A stretch of DNA of 64,000 nt, from NCBI RefSeq assembly GCF_025643255.1, contig NZ_CP087112.1:3472001-3536000 (forward strand). Direction: 5' to 3'. A program made the position numbers and the translations under genes. A model generated the notes under the pieces. The model searched no databases. It saw only the letters and a list, made by a program, of their open reading frames with translations, and was not told where the DNA came from. Each line of letters begins with the position of its first letter. Within the stretch, counting starts at the first letter, position 1. This DNA is from Halomonas sp. 7T. GTDB taxonomy: Bacteria > Pseudomonadota > Gammaproteobacteria > Pseudomonadales > Halomonadaceae. Shown here one piece after another: positions 27,349 to 36,623 of the stretch.

Positions 27349-28641
27349 ATGCAACCTCAAGCGTCTTCTGGTCATGTGGCGTCTTACTACGCGGCATCGT
27401 CAAACTCCACGTCTCAAAGGCCCATGCTGGAGGGAGATGTTGAGTGTGATGTCTGCGTCGTCGGGGCTGGGTTTACGGGTATCTCTGCAGCACTACATTT
27501 GGCGGAGCGTGGTCATCGAGTAGTGGTGCTGGAAAGCGTGGCGATTGGCTTTGGGGCGTCCGGGCGCAACGGTGGGCAGATTGTTAATAGCTATAGCCGT
27601 GATATGGATGTTATCGAGAAACAAAACGGCGCTGAAACCGCTCGGGCACTGGGTGCGATGGCATTTGAGGGTAACCAGATTATCCGTCAGCGCATTGAAA
27701 AGTATCAGATCGACTGCGACCTAAAAGAAGGCAATTTGTTTGCCGCTTGTAACAAGAAGCAGTGGGAAGGCTTAAAGGAGCAAAAAGCCTTATGGGAGCG
27801 CTACGGCCATCAGAAACTTGAGCTGCTGGAAGGTGAAGAGGTCAAACGAGAAATAGGCAGCGATCGTTATGTGGGGGCGTTGGTGGATCACTCTGGTGGG
27901 CATCTGCATCCTCTCAATTTGGTGCTGGGGCAGGCAGCGGCATTGGAGTCGTTAGGTGGCAAGATTTTTGAGCACTCCCCCGTGACACGTGTAGAGCACG
28001 GTGAGCCGGTGACACTGCATACCCCCAAGGGACGCGTGATCGCTCAACGGGTTGTTATGGCTGGCAATGCCTATTTGCAAGGGTTGTTACCCAAGCTGGA
28101 AAGTAAAGCGATGCCGTGCGGCACCCAGATCATTACCACTGAGCCGTTGTCTGCAGAGTTAGCTGCACGATTGCTACCTAACGATAAAGCGGTAGAGGAT
28201 TGTAATTATCTCTTGGATTACTATCGCCTGACCGCCGATAACCGCTTGTTGTATGGCGGCGGGGTGAACTATGGCGGCCAGGAGTCCGCTAGTATTGAGG
28301 CAGCTATTCGACCGAAAATGCTGGCTACCTTCCCAGAGCTTGGCGATGTCCGCGTCGATTACGCCTGGAGCGGTAACTTTTTACTGACACTCAACCGCCT
28401 GCCGCAGTTTGGCCGCATTAATAGCAACGTTTACTACGCTCAAGGGTACTCCGGCCACGGGGTAACGTGTTCTCATTTGGCTGGCAAGTTAGTGGCAGAA
28501 ACGATTAGCGGTGAAGAGACGCGTTTTGAAGCTTTTGCCCAGATTTCCCACCTGCCAATGCCCGGCGGACGGTTGTTACGTGTTCCACTTTCCGCAATGG
28601 GAGCGTGGTTCTACGCCATGCGTGACCGGCTGGCTATTTAG
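27349..28641 (+). CDS. puuB: Gamma-glutamylputrescine oxidase
   Basis: 430-residue FAD oxidoreductase of the DAO family. In the Puu pathway it oxidises gamma-glutamylputrescine to gamma-glutamyl-gamma-aminobutyraldehyde. The FAD site is VCVVGAGFTGISAALHLAE (near residue 34), followed by FGASGRNGGQIVNSYS, typical of PuuB/OrdL proteins; the C-terminal FAD contact is YAQGYSGHGVTCSHLAGKL. The assignment as PuuB is supported by the adjacent puuA, puuD and puuC. It is followed by its own terminator, so it is monocistronic. Confidence 0.9.
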   Translation: MQPQASSGHVASYYAASSNSTSQRPMLEGDVECDVCVVGAGFTGISAALHLAERGHRVVVLESVAIGFGASGRNGGQIVNSYSRDMDVIEKQNGAETARALGAMAFEGNQIIRQRIEKYQIDCDLKEGNLFAACNKKQWEGLKEQKALWERYGHQKLELLEGEEVKREIGSDRYVGALVDHSGGHLHPLNLVLGQAAALESLGGKIFEHSPVTRVEHGEPVTLHTPKGRVIAQRVVMAGNAYLQGLLPKLESKAMPCGTQIITTEPLSAELAARLLPNDKAVEDCNYLLDYYRLTADNRLLYGGGVNYGGQESASIEAAIRPKMLATFPELGDVRVDYAWSGNFLLTLNRLPQFGRINSNVYYAQGYSGHGVTCSHLAGKLVAETISGEETRFEAFAQISHLPMPGGRLLRVPLSAMGAWFYAMRDRLAI

Positions 28642-28670
28642 CGCCGATTAGTTTGATGATTGCTTGGAAG

Positions 28671-28703
28671 CGGGCTGGCGAATACGTTCGTCGGCCCGTT
28701 TTT
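28671..28703 (+). terminator. Terminator of puuB
   Basis: CGGGCTGGCGAA - TACG - TTCGTCGGCCCG followed by TTTTT. Twelve pairs with two G-T wobbles. Confidence 0.88.
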
Positions 28704-28781
28704 ATTTGCCACGGATGCTCACGGATAACACGGCATAAAAAGCTAGTAGAAGGACGGGGGTAGCAGCATAAGACAGGCAGA

Positions 28782-28814
28782 AGAAATAAGAGAGACGCCG
28801 AGCAGCGCCTCTCT
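28782..28814 (-). terminator. Likely terminator of puuA
   Basis: On the minus strand AGAGAGGCGC - six bases - GCGTCTCTCT then TTATTTCTT. The T tract is interrupted, so the call is moderate. It lies 25 bases beyond the puuA stop and converges with the puuB terminator. Confidence 0.68.
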
Positions 28815-28838
28815 CTGTTCTATTGGTGGTTTATCAGC

Positions 28839-30227
28839 TTATACGTGTCGCAGGTACCAGTCATACTCCATGGCGCTAACTTCTCGCATGGTTTCGGCGC
28901 GCTCTGCTTGGCGGTTGGCAATGAACACTTCAATAAAGTCTTCGCCAAGTTGCTCGCCAAGTACACGGTTGTTGTTCAATAGGTGCAGCGCTTGGGTCCA
29001 GCTGTTAGTTAGCTGAGGTGCGATTTGGTCATAGGCGTTGCCGACGATTGGCTCAGCGGGTGCAATCTGTTGAGTTAGGCCATGGTGAATAGAGGCCAGC
29101 ACGGTGGCCAGTAACAGGTAGGGGTTAACATCGGCACCCGCCACTCGGTGCTCTATGCGCCGCGCTTCTTTCGGCCCGGCGGGGACGCGTATTGCCACAG
29201 AGCGGTTGTCGTATCCCCAGGTAGGTGCCATGGGCACATAGAGTCCTTCCTGAAAACGGCGGAACGAATTGAGGTTGGGAGCCAGCAGTGCCATAGAGTC
29301 TGGCATCAGCTCCAACAGTCCTCCTACGGCGTGTTGCAGTGCGGCGCTCTCCAGCGGGTCGTCGCCGTTTTCGGCAAAGATATTATGTCCGTTGCTATCT
29401 ACCAAGCTGACGTGAACATGGGTGCCGCTACCGGCTTCTAGGCCGTAAGGCTTGGCCATAAAGGTAGCTTCAAAGCCGTGCTTTAATGCAACCCCCTTGA
29501 TCAGTCGCTTGAGCAGTACCGAGTGGTCGCAGGCGCTTAACGCATCATCTGTGTGAATCAGATTGGCTTCAAACTGGCCGGGTGCGCACTCTTTCAATAC
29601 CGTATCCAGCGGCAAGCCTTGCGCCTGGGCGGCACTCTGCAAGTCATTGATAAATTCAGCGTACTCGTCTAGCTCCAGCACCGAATACAGCTGACTTTGA
29701 GTGGCGCGCTCACCGCTGCAAGGCGATTGCGGTGGCTGAATCAAGTTTTCTTCGTCGCGTAAACGATCAACCAGATAAAACTCTAGTTCAAGGGCGACAA
29801 CGGGGGTTAAGCCTCGGTCGGAGAACTGTTCAAGAATGCGCCGCAGAATCTGGCGAGGGTCGGCAAAAAATGGCGAGCCATCCATCTCCTCCATGGTCAT
29901 CAATAGCTGGCCATACTGGCTGTTATTCATCCAGGTGACCGGGTTGAGCGTGCCGGGAATGGCGCGACATACGCGGTCGCCGTCGCCGCTGGAAAGCCCC
30001 AGGCCGGTCTCTTCAACGGTGTTGCCATTGATGTCCAACGCAAATACCGAAGCAGGCAAATAGATGCCTTTTTCAAACACTTTGCCAAGGTTATCGCTAG
30101 GGATGCGTTTACCACGAATGACGCCGTTAAGATCACTGATTAACAGGTCAATGCTGGTGATCTCTGGGTGGTTGTCAAGAAAGTCCGCGGCTACGTTTTG
30201 AGCGTCTGTGTTATTGGCAGAGGACAT
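28839..30227 (-). CDS. puuA: Gamma-glutamylputrescine synthetase (glutamine synthetase family)
   Basis: 462-residue ATP-dependent ligase that joins glutamate and putrescine. Glutamine synthetase motifs are present: the N-terminal beta-grasp region, ALELEFYLVD (metal ligand Glu), GQFEANLIHTDD, a KPYGLEAGSGTHVHVSL segment with the catalytic loop His, and NPYLLLATVLASIHHG near the end. It lacks the C-terminal adenylylation tyrosine region of GlnA and groups with PuuA by context. The start at 30227 is chosen because AAGGT lies seven bases upstream; the frame continues 26 codons further without a better site. It is divergent from puuD. Confidence 0.92.
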   Translation of the reverse strand: MSSANNTDAQNVAADFLDNHPEITSIDLLISDLNGVIRGKRIPSDNLGKVFEKGIYLPASVFALDINGNTVEETGLGLSSGDGDRVCRAIPGTLNPVTWMNNSQYGQLLMTMEEMDGSPFFADPRQILRRILEQFSDRGLTPVVALELEFYLVDRLRDEENLIQPPQSPCSGERATQSQLYSVLELDEYAEFINDLQSAAQAQGLPLDTVLKECAPGQFEANLIHTDDALSACDHSVLLKRLIKGVALKHGFEATFMAKPYGLEAGSGTHVHVSLVDSNGHNIFAENGDDPLESAALQHAVGGLLELMPDSMALLAPNLNSFRRFQEGLYVPMAPTWGYDNRSVAIRVPAGPKEARRIEHRVAGADVNPYLLLATVLASIHHGLTQQIAPAEPIVGNAYDQIAPQLTNSWTQALHLLNNNRVLGEQLGEDFIEVFIANRQAERAETMREVSAMEYDWYLRHV

Positions 30228-30493
30228 ACGTTGTACCTTATTTTTATGCCGTTTTAGTTGTGTTTCTGCTAACAGTATCCTTGCTTCGCTAGCCGTTCGT
30301 GTCAAATATTTAATAACAAAAATAGTGGTGCTTTTTTGGGGAGATAATGCTTCTATTTTTTAATTTCTTTATTATCAATTGGTTAATGCGTATTTTTATA
30401 AAAATTCTATTTTGCTATTGGAAAATAAAACAAGCCACGCTATGTTGAGGTGACTGTTGAATAAAACATAACAACTGACAAAGTGGTTTGATT
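30228..30493. promoter_or_regulatory. AT-rich divergent control region between puuA and puuD
   Basis: About 265 bases of strongly AT-rich sequence between divergent polyamine genes. It contains AATAACA (30312-30318), the same heptamer as in the puuB promoter region, and a TGTTGAATAAAACATAACA stretch (30455-30473) with TGTT/AACA ends. This is the likely binding area of the XRE-cupin regulator encoded downstream, but no site could be proved by eye. Confidence 0.45.
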
Positions 30494-31300
30494 ATGCAAG
30501 CAACGCATTCCCCACGCCCACTGGTGGGTGTTATCGCCTGCTGCCGAGAAGTGGAAGGCCATCCTGCGCAGATAGTGACCGATAAATTCCTGCAGGCGCT
30601 TTACCACTACGGTATCACGCCGGTGATTCTTCCTGTGTTAGCCGCCGATACGTTGACGCCCGAGCAGCGTGTGGAGCAGGCCATTGCTCTGTTGGGCAGC
30701 CTGGATGGTTTGCTGCTAACCGGCAGTTATACCAACGTCACTCCTGACCGATATGGTGCTGAACGCGCCCCAGAGAATACTCGTGCAGACGCACAGCGCG
30801 ATGAAGCGGCACTTTGCTGGGTGCACGAGGCGTTACGTCAGGCGTTACCTCTGTTTGGCATTTGTCGCGGTTTTCAGGAAATGAATGTCGCCTTTGGAGG
30901 CACCCTTCATCAGGCAGTTCAAACGCTGCCAGGCATGCTCGATCATCGTGAGCCGCCTGCTGACGACATGGCGGGCCATTATGCACCCTCTCATACGGTA
31001 AAGATTCGCCCGGATGGTGCCCTGGCGGCGCTCTATAGCAGTGATCATGCTGAGGTGAATTCACTTCACCAGCAGGGGATAGATCAGTTAGCACCAGCGC
31101 TGGATGCAGAAGCCTGGGCGCCTGATGGATTAGTTGAAGCGATTTCGGTGCGTAATGCGGCTGCGTTCGCCTTGGCTGTGCAGTGGCATCCGGAGTGGCG
31201 CCCTAAAGAACATCCTTTCTATGACGCACTGTTTCAGGGGTTTGCGGCGGCCTGCCGTCAGCATCGTACCCAACGCGCCGCCCAGCTTGCTGCTAGCTGA
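30494..31300 (+). CDS. puuD: Gamma-glutamyl-GABA hydrolase
   Basis: 268-residue class I glutamine amidotransferase-like hydrolase (peptidase C26) that frees GABA and glutamate from gamma-glutamyl-GABA. The nucleophile is C124 in LFGICRGFQEMN, and the His-Glu partners are in AVQWHPEWRPKEH near the C-terminus. LLTGSYTNVTPDRYG and EVNSLHQQGIDQLAP are also family-like. ATG at 30494 is preferred to TTG two codons earlier. First gene of puuD-spuC-puuC, with a 35-base gap to the next gene. Confidence 0.93.
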   Translation: MQATHSPRPLVGVIACCREVEGHPAQIVTDKFLQALYHYGITPVILPVLAADTLTPEQRVEQAIALLGSLDGLLLTGSYTNVTPDRYGAERAPENTRADAQRDEAALCWVHEALRQALPLFGICRGFQEMNVAFGGTLHQAVQTLPGMLDHREPPADDMAGHYAPSHTVKIRPDGALAALYSSDHAEVNSLHQQGIDQLAPALDAEAWAPDGLVEAISVRNAAAFALAVQWHPEWRPKEHPFYDALFQGFAAACRQHRTQRAAQLAAS

Positions 31301-31335
31301 ACGCTTGTTGCAACGACTTGAATAGGAACTGACCT

Positions 31336-32712
31336 ATGCAGACCCAGGACTATCAGGCGTTGGATCGCCAGCATCACCTTCATCCATTTACTGACTTTAA
31401 ATCACTTGGCGAAGAGGGGAGCCGCATCATCACCCACGCCGATGGGGTATACATTTACGACAGCCAGGGCAATCGTATTCTTGATGGCATGGCGGGTCTT
31501 TGGTGCGTCAATCTCGGTTACGGGCGTCAGGAGTTGGTTGATGCCGCCACCGAGCAGATGCAGCAGCTGCCGTATTACAACAACTTCTTTAAAACCACAC
31601 ACCCACCGGCAGTGAAGCTGGCCGCCAAGCTGAGTGAGCTGGCACCCGAACATATCAATCATGTGTTCTTCACGGGGTCTGGATCTGAAGCCAACGATAC
31701 CGTACTGCGCATGGTACGACGCTATTGGGCGATTAAAGGCAAGCCGGAAAAGCAGTGGGTCATCTCGCGTGAAAATGGTTATCACGGCTCTACTGTCGCG
31801 GGCATGAGCCTGGGTGGTATGGCACCGATGCATGATCAAGGCGGGCCGTGTGTGCCGGGGATTAGCCATATTTGCCAGCCTTACTGGTTTGGTGAAGGGC
31901 GCGATATGAGCCAGGAAGCCTTTGGCAAGCAGTGTGCCCAAGCGTTGGAAGCGCAAATTCTGGCGTTGGGTGAAGATAAAGTAGCGGCTTTTATCGCTGA
32001 GCCGGTGCAGGGCGCAGGTGGTGCGATTATTCCACCGGAAAGCTATTGGCCCGCGGTGAAAGAAGTGTTGGCTAAGTACGACATTTTGTTGGTTGCCGAT
32101 GAGGTCATTTGCGGTTTCGGGCGTTTGGGCGAGTGGTTTGGCAGTACGCACTATGGGTTGAAACCTGACCTGATGCCGATTGCCAAGGGGCTGTCGTCGG
32201 GCTATCTGCCCATTGGCGCGGTGCTGGTGGGAGATCGCATGGCCGATACGCTGATTGAAGACGGCGGTGAGTTCTTCCATGGCTTTACTTACTCTGGTCA
32301 CCCGGTCTGTGCGGCTGTTGCGCTTAAAAACCTCGAATTGCTGGAAAGTGAACGGGTAGTCGAGAAAGTCCGCGATGAATTGGGGCCCTATCTAGCTAAG
32401 CGTTGGCAGGAACTGGCTGAGCATCCGCTGGTGGGTGAAGCCCGTTCGTTGGGCTTGATTGGGGCGCTAGAACTCGTCGCCGACAAGAACACCGGTGAAC
32501 GCTTCGATAAGTCTCTTTCCGCTGGCAATTTATGTCGTGATTTGTGCTTTGAAAGTGGTCTGGTGATGCGCTCGGTTGGCGACACCATGGTGATGTCTCC
32601 GCCGCTAATTATCACCCGCGATGAAATTGATGAATTGGTCAACAAGGCGCGCTTGGCGCTGGATAAAACCGCTGAAAAGCTGGCGATAACACACCCCATG
32701 GAGAGTGCATAA
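31336..32712 (+). CDS. spuC: Putrescine/polyamine:pyruvate aminotransferase (SpuC type)
   Basis: 458-residue class III aminotransferase. The PLP lysine is K284 in LMPIAKGLSSGYLPIGAVLV; other landmarks are FFTGSGSEANDTVLRM (phosphate binding), ENGYHGSTVAGMSLGG and LLVADEVICGFGRLGEWFGS. In Pseudomonas SpuC removes one amino group from putrescine with pyruvate as acceptor; the close match in length and motif and the location between puuD and puuC support this role. Related omega-aminotransferases use beta-alanine or GABA, so the exact substrate is inferred. Its stop overlaps the puuC start (TAATG). Confidence 0.86.
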   Translation: MQTQDYQALDRQHHLHPFTDFKSLGEEGSRIITHADGVYIYDSQGNRILDGMAGLWCVNLGYGRQELVDAATEQMQQLPYYNNFFKTTHPPAVKLAAKLSELAPEHINHVFFTGSGSEANDTVLRMVRRYWAIKGKPEKQWVISRENGYHGSTVAGMSLGGMAPMHDQGGPCVPGISHICQPYWFGEGRDMSQEAFGKQCAQALEAQILALGEDKVAAFIAEPVQGAGGAIIPPESYWPAVKEVLAKYDILLVADEVICGFGRLGEWFGSTHYGLKPDLMPIAKGLSSGYLPIGAVLVGDRMADTLIEDGGEFFHGFTYSGHPVCAAVALKNLELLESERVVEKVRDELGPYLAKRWQELAEHPLVGEARSLGLIGALELVADKNTGERFDKSLSAGNLCRDLCFESGLVMRSVGDTMVMSPPLIITRDEIDELVNKARLALDKTAEKLAITHPMESA

Positions 32713-34211
32713 TGGCGGCAGATACACCGAAAACCCTAGCCGACTGGCAATCAAAAGCAGCGTCACTGAGCTTTGAAACGCGCGCTTTTATTAATGGTGA
32801 GTTTGTTACTGCCGCCAATGGCAGCACACTGACTAGCATCAATCCTGCTACCGGCAATGTGCTTGCCGAGGTGGCCAGCTGCGATGCGCAAGATGCAGAG
32901 CGCGCAACGCAAGCGGCCCGGGCAACCTTTGAAAGTGGTGTCTGGTCACGTTGTCACCCGAGCAAACGTAAGCGAGTACTGCTGCGCCTAGCTGATTTGG
33001 TAGAGACACACCGCGATGAATTAGCGCTACTGGATACGTTGGACATGGGTAAGCCGATTTCCAGCGCGCTAGGTGATTTGGCCGGCACCGTTGCCTGCCT
33101 GCGCTATCAGGCGGAATGTATCGACAAGCTTTACGGTGAAGTGGCACCCACTGGCGATCGTGCGTTGGGACTGGTATTGCGCGAACCAATGGGCGTTATC
33201 GCTGCCATTGTGCCGTGGAATTTCCCACTAATGATGACGTCGTGGAAGATTGCCCCGGCACTGGCGGCGGGCAACAGCGTCATTCTCAAGCCGTCTGAAA
33301 AATCACCTTTGTCAGCGCTGCGCTTGGCACACCTTGCCCAGGAAGCGGGTATTCCCGATGGTGTTTTTCAGGTGCTGCCAGGTTACGGCCATACGGTGGG
33401 CAAGGCGCTGGCGCTTTCCATGCAGGTCGATGGTCTGGCGTTTACCGGCTCCACTGGCGTGGGTAAACAGCTGATGCAGTACGCGGGACAATCCAACTTG
33501 AAACGCGTGTTTCTGGAGTGTGGCGGCAAAAGCCCCAACATCGTTTTCGCCGACTGCCAGCACCTTGATGCCGTCGCCCAAAGCGCTGCGGAAGCTATTT
33601 TCCACAACCAAGGCGAAGTCTGTATTGCTGGTTCGCGTCTGCTGGTGGAAAACAGTATTCGCAAAGATTTTGTGGCCCGCGTGGTGAAAGCGGCTGAGCA
33701 TATGCAGCCTGGAGACCCGCTCGATCCAGCTAGTTTCATGGGCGCTATGGTGGATGAAGCGCAGTACCAACGCGTACTGGAGTATATCCGCCGAGGTGAG
33801 AGCGAAGGTGCCACGTTGGCGCTGGGGGGGGAAGCCAGCAATTCCAATGGGTATTTCCTATCGCCTACGGTCTTCGATGATGTGACGCCTGAGATGCGCA
33901 TTGGCCGTGAAGAAATATTTGGCCCTGTGCTGAGTGTGTTTGGGTTCGACAGCGAAGAACAGGCAATTTCGCTGGCCAATGACAGCGACTACGGCCTTGC
34001 TGCGGGAGTTTGGAGCCACGATATTGATCGCATTATGCGGGTATCACGACGTCTACAATCCGGCCAAGTATATGTGAATAACTGGGCGGGTATCGATCAG
34101 ACAGTGCCTTTTGGCGGCGTGAAACAATCAGGCAATGGGCGCGATAAATCGCTTCATGCGCAGGAGAAATACTGTGAAGTGAAGACGGTGTGGATGTCGC
34201 TTAGCCCTTAA
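32712..34211 (+). CDS. puuC: Gamma-glutamyl-gamma-aminobutyraldehyde / 4-aminobutanal dehydrogenase
   Basis: 499-residue NAD(P)-dependent aldehyde dehydrogenase. Catalytic residues: E269 in VFLECGGKSPN and C304 in NQGEVCIAGSRL; the Rossmann loop is FTGSTGVGKQLM; the IVPWNFPLMM motif lies near residue 160. It would oxidise both gamma-glutamyl-aminobutyraldehyde (from PuuB) and 4-aminobutanal (from SpuC), leading to GABA by two routes. It is translationally coupled to spuC. Length and motif spacing are typical of PuuC/KauB. Confidence 0.92.
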   Translation: MAADTPKTLADWQSKAASLSFETRAFINGEFVTAANGSTLTSINPATGNVLAEVASCDAQDAERATQAARATFESGVWSRCHPSKRKRVLLRLADLVETHRDELALLDTLDMGKPISSALGDLAGTVACLRYQAECIDKLYGEVAPTGDRALGLVLREPMGVIAAIVPWNFPLMMTSWKIAPALAAGNSVILKPSEKSPLSALRLAHLAQEAGIPDGVFQVLPGYGHTVGKALALSMQVDGLAFTGSTGVGKQLMQYAGQSNLKRVFLECGGKSPNIVFADCQHLDAVAQSAAEAIFHNQGEVCIAGSRLLVENSIRKDFVARVVKAAEHMQPGDPLDPASFMGAMVDEAQYQRVLEYIRRGESEGATLALGGEASNSNGYFLSPTVFDDVTPEMRIGREEIFGPVLSVFGFDSEEQAISLANDSDYGLAAGVWSHDIDRIMRVSRRLQSGQVYVNNWAGIDQTVPFGGVKQSGNGRDKSLHAQEKYCEVKTVWMSLSP

Positions 34212-34277
34212 AAAACGCCTGTTTGTGACAATCGCAATACGTTAATTAATTACCACAACGGATTTTTATTCAAAGCG

Positions 34278-34309
34278 CCAGGCGCCGCTGTAACAGCAGC
34301 GGCACCTGG
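34278..34309. repeat. Strong hairpin between puuC and the NhaC-family gene
   Basis: CCAGGCGCCGCTG - TAACAG - CAGCGGCACCTGG, a 13-base inverted repeat with a single mismatch, without a T run. It lies in the 240-base gap before the NhaC-family gene. It may stabilise the 3' end of the puuDspuCpuuC mRNA or block read-through. Confidence 0.75.
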
Positions 34310-34453
34310 TAACGGCCAACCTGTGCCTGAAAACCGTATCAGAAAGATAATAACCAGCTCTGTAATGGTCTCAGCGATGACCAGTGCAACGGTTTTTGAA
34401 ACGGTTACATCACTGTTAATACCAACAACAAGCAAACGCTAAGTGAGGACATT

Positions 34454-35905
34454 ATGTCGACCGACGCCATTAATAAAGAAGACCAGGAAACACCGTGGCC
34501 AAGTTTAAGCGCGACCATGATACCCATTGTATTTATGGCGGCATCATTGGGCGTATTCATTGGTTACTTCGAAACGGATCCGCACTTGCCGCTTTTTTTG
34601 AGTGCGATTGTCGCGACGGTAGTGGCAATTGCGTCGGGCAGCCGCTGGAAACAGCTTGAAGCGGGTATCATGCGCTCTATTGGTCTGACGACTCAGGCGA
34701 TTGTCATTCTGATCATTATCGGCACCATTATTGGCTATTGGATAGCCGGTGGGATTGTGCCCACGATGATTTATTATGGTCTGAGTATACTGGCGCCGGA
34801 CTACTTTTTGGTTGCGGCGTGCTTGATTTGCTGTTTGGTATCGTTAGCTGGCGGCAATGCCTGGACCGCAGCAGGTACTATCGGTATCGCCTTGATGGGC
34901 GTCGGTGAAGGGTTAGGCCTTAACCCCGCAATGGTCGCGGGAGCCGTAATCTCCGGCGTGTATTTTGGCGACAAAATTTCTCCGCTTTCCGAAACCACCA
35001 ACATGGCACCCGGTGTGGTTGGTGTTGATCTGTTTGAACACATTCGCTATATGCTCTACACCACGGTGCCTGCGCTTGCGGTGGCACTGGTGCTATACAC
35101 CATTATTGGCCTGAACATGACGCCTTCCGGTGATGGCGCAGCACAAGTTGCCGAGTTGCAACAAAGCCTAAAAGAGCTGTTCATCATCAGCCCTTGGCTG
35201 CTGCTGGTACCAGCGGCGGTTATCGTGATGATGATTAAGAAAATACCCGCCATTCCTGCGCTTTCTGTAGGCTCGCTGATGGGGATTATCTGTGCGATTT
35301 TGTTTCAGGGTGTCCCACTAGGCGATAGCTTTACTATTTTCGTGGAAGGCTACGCGGTCGACACTGGAAACGTGACGGTGGACGAGCTGCTGACCAACGG
35401 CGGCGTTAGCGCCATGATGTGGACAGTTTCTTTGATCATTATCGCCATGAGTTTTGGCGGAATTCTTGAGTCCGCTGGGTTCTTTCGCACTATCGTGGAA
35501 AGCCTGCTCAAATTGGCCAAGACCACGGGCAGCCTCATCGCGACCACAGTGGCAACGGCGATGACAGCTAATGTCGTGGGGTGCGATCAATATCTCAGCA
35601 TCATTCTGCCTGCCCGTATGTATGCCAAAGAGTACCAGCGTCGTTCGCTGAAACTGAAAAACTTGTCTCGCACGGTAGAAGATGCCGGCACCATGACATC
35701 GCCATTGGTGCCCTGGAATACGTGCGGCGCCTTTATGTTTGCAACCTTAGGGGTTAGCGCCTTTAGTTATGCGCCTTATGCTTTCCTGGCACTGCTAAGT
35801 CCGATGTTCGCGATTCTTTATGGCTTTACCGGCTTTCGTATTGCCTATGAAGACGAGCCACAGGCGGGCCTAAACACAGAGCTAGCGGTAGCCAGGAGCG
35901 CTTGA
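34454..35905 (+). CDS. NhaC-family antiporter-type transporter in the polyamine cluster
   Basis: 483-residue, about twelve-helix membrane protein of the NhaC (Na+:H+ antiporter) family. Family features: SLAGGNAWTAAGTIGIALMG, GAVISGVYFGDKISPLSETTNMAP, and the second-half VATAMTANVVGCDQYLSIILPARM and DAGTMTSPLVPWNTCGAFM. Family members range from true Na+/H+ exchangers to organic-substrate exchangers such as malate/lactate. Its place between puuC and the puu regulator suggests transport of putrescine or a related amine rather than pH control, but this is inference. It has its own ribosome site (GTGAGGA) and terminator. Confidence 0.86.
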   Translation: MSTDAINKEDQETPWPSLSATMIPIVFMAASLGVFIGYFETDPHLPLFLSAIVATVVAIASGSRWKQLEAGIMRSIGLTTQAIVILIIIGTIIGYWIAGGIVPTMIYYGLSILAPDYFLVAACLICCLVSLAGGNAWTAAGTIGIALMGVGEGLGLNPAMVAGAVISGVYFGDKISPLSETTNMAPGVVGVDLFEHIRYMLYTTVPALAVALVLYTIIGLNMTPSGDGAAQVAELQQSLKELFIISPWLLLVPAAVIVMMIKKIPAIPALSVGSLMGIICAILFQGVPLGDSFTIFVEGYAVDTGNVTVDELLTNGGVSAMMWTVSLIIIAMSFGGILESAGFFRTIVESLLKLAKTTGSLIATTVATAMTANVVGCDQYLSIILPARMYAKEYQRRSLKLKNLSRTVEDAGTMTSPLVPWNTCGAFMFATLGVSAFSYAPYAFLALLSPMFAILYGFTGFRIAYEDEPQAGLNTELAVARSA

Positions 35906-35976
35906 AAGGAGCAAGAAGACTGGCCTTGATTAAGACGATTACTTTTTTTCAAAACACCGCATTAATTGAGAGATTG

Positions 35977-36000
35977 CCCCACAGCCGTGGGGTTTTTTTT
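35977..36000 (+). terminator. Terminator of the NhaC-family gene
   Basis: CCCCAC - AGCC - GTGGGG followed by eight T: a compact, strong intrinsic terminator 72 bases after the stop. Confidence 0.93.
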
Positions 36001-36071
36001 GCGCTATTATGTGCCCGTCAATAGACCGTCAACGTAATTAAACTCAGTTATTGATAGGGAGTGAAAAAAGG

Positions 36072-36623
36072 ATGTCGGATGACGTGGGTGCGAGCTTGCG
36101 CTCTTTGCGCAAGCAGCGAGGGATTTCGCAGCGTGAACTGGCAAAGTTGTGTGGGGTTACCCATTCAAGTCTTTCGCTAATAGAGCAAGGAAAGGTTAGC
36201 CCATCAGTCAGTTCTCTGAAGAAAATCCTAAACGCATTCTCTATGAGCGTCGGTGATTTTTTTACGATGGACCTTGATAGTCAGGAGCAAATTTTCTATT
36301 CGGCGGATGACTTGGTGGATATCGCATCCGGCGATATTTCCTTCAAGCTTGTTGGGGCAAATCGGCCTAACCGTGCGCTGGCGTTTATGGTTGAGCGTTA
36401 TTTGCCGGGCGCTGACACGGGGCAAGCCATGATTACTCACTACGGTGAAGAGGCTGGCTTTGTCGTGGAAGGTGAGATCGAAATCATTGTGGGCAGCACT
36501 GCCAGACGCTTAGGGCCTGGAGAGTCGTATTATTTCAAGACAAGCGTTCCACATCGATTCCGAAATATTGGGGATGCCCCCTGTAAAATAATTAGTTGCG
36601 CTACGCCCGGCAAGGCGTTCTGA
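36072..36623 (+). CDS. puuR: XRE-cupin transcription regulator, PuuR-like
   Basis: 183-residue regulator. A helix-turn-helix of the XRE type lies at about residues 7-62 (SLRKQRGISQRELAKLCGVT, then SSLSLIEQGKVSPSVSSLKK) and a cupin_2 domain at about 105-180 (GEEAGFVVEGEIEIIVG, GESYYFKTSVPHRFRNIG). This two-domain plan is that of PuuR, which represses polyamine genes and is relieved by putrescine. The start at 36072 has AAAAAAGG just before it. It closes the polyamine block. Two CCGTCAA repeats lie 57-40 bases upstream and could be part of self-control. Confidence 0.87.
   Translation: MSDDVGASLRSLRKQRGISQRELAKLCGVTHSSLSLIEQGKVSPSVSSLKKILNAFSMSVGDFFTMDLDSQEQIFYSADDLVDIASGDISFKLVGANRPNRALAFMVERYLPGADTGQAMITHYGEEAGFVVEGEIEIIVGSTARRLGPGESYYFKTSVPHRFRNIGDAPCKIISCATPGKAF

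Noticed and set aside
31402..32301. 299-codon open frame on the minus strand inside the spuC-type aminotransferase gene
   Set aside because: Opposite a gene with full family motifs; its translation lacks any family pattern and is Arg/His/Gln-rich, typical of an antisense shadow.
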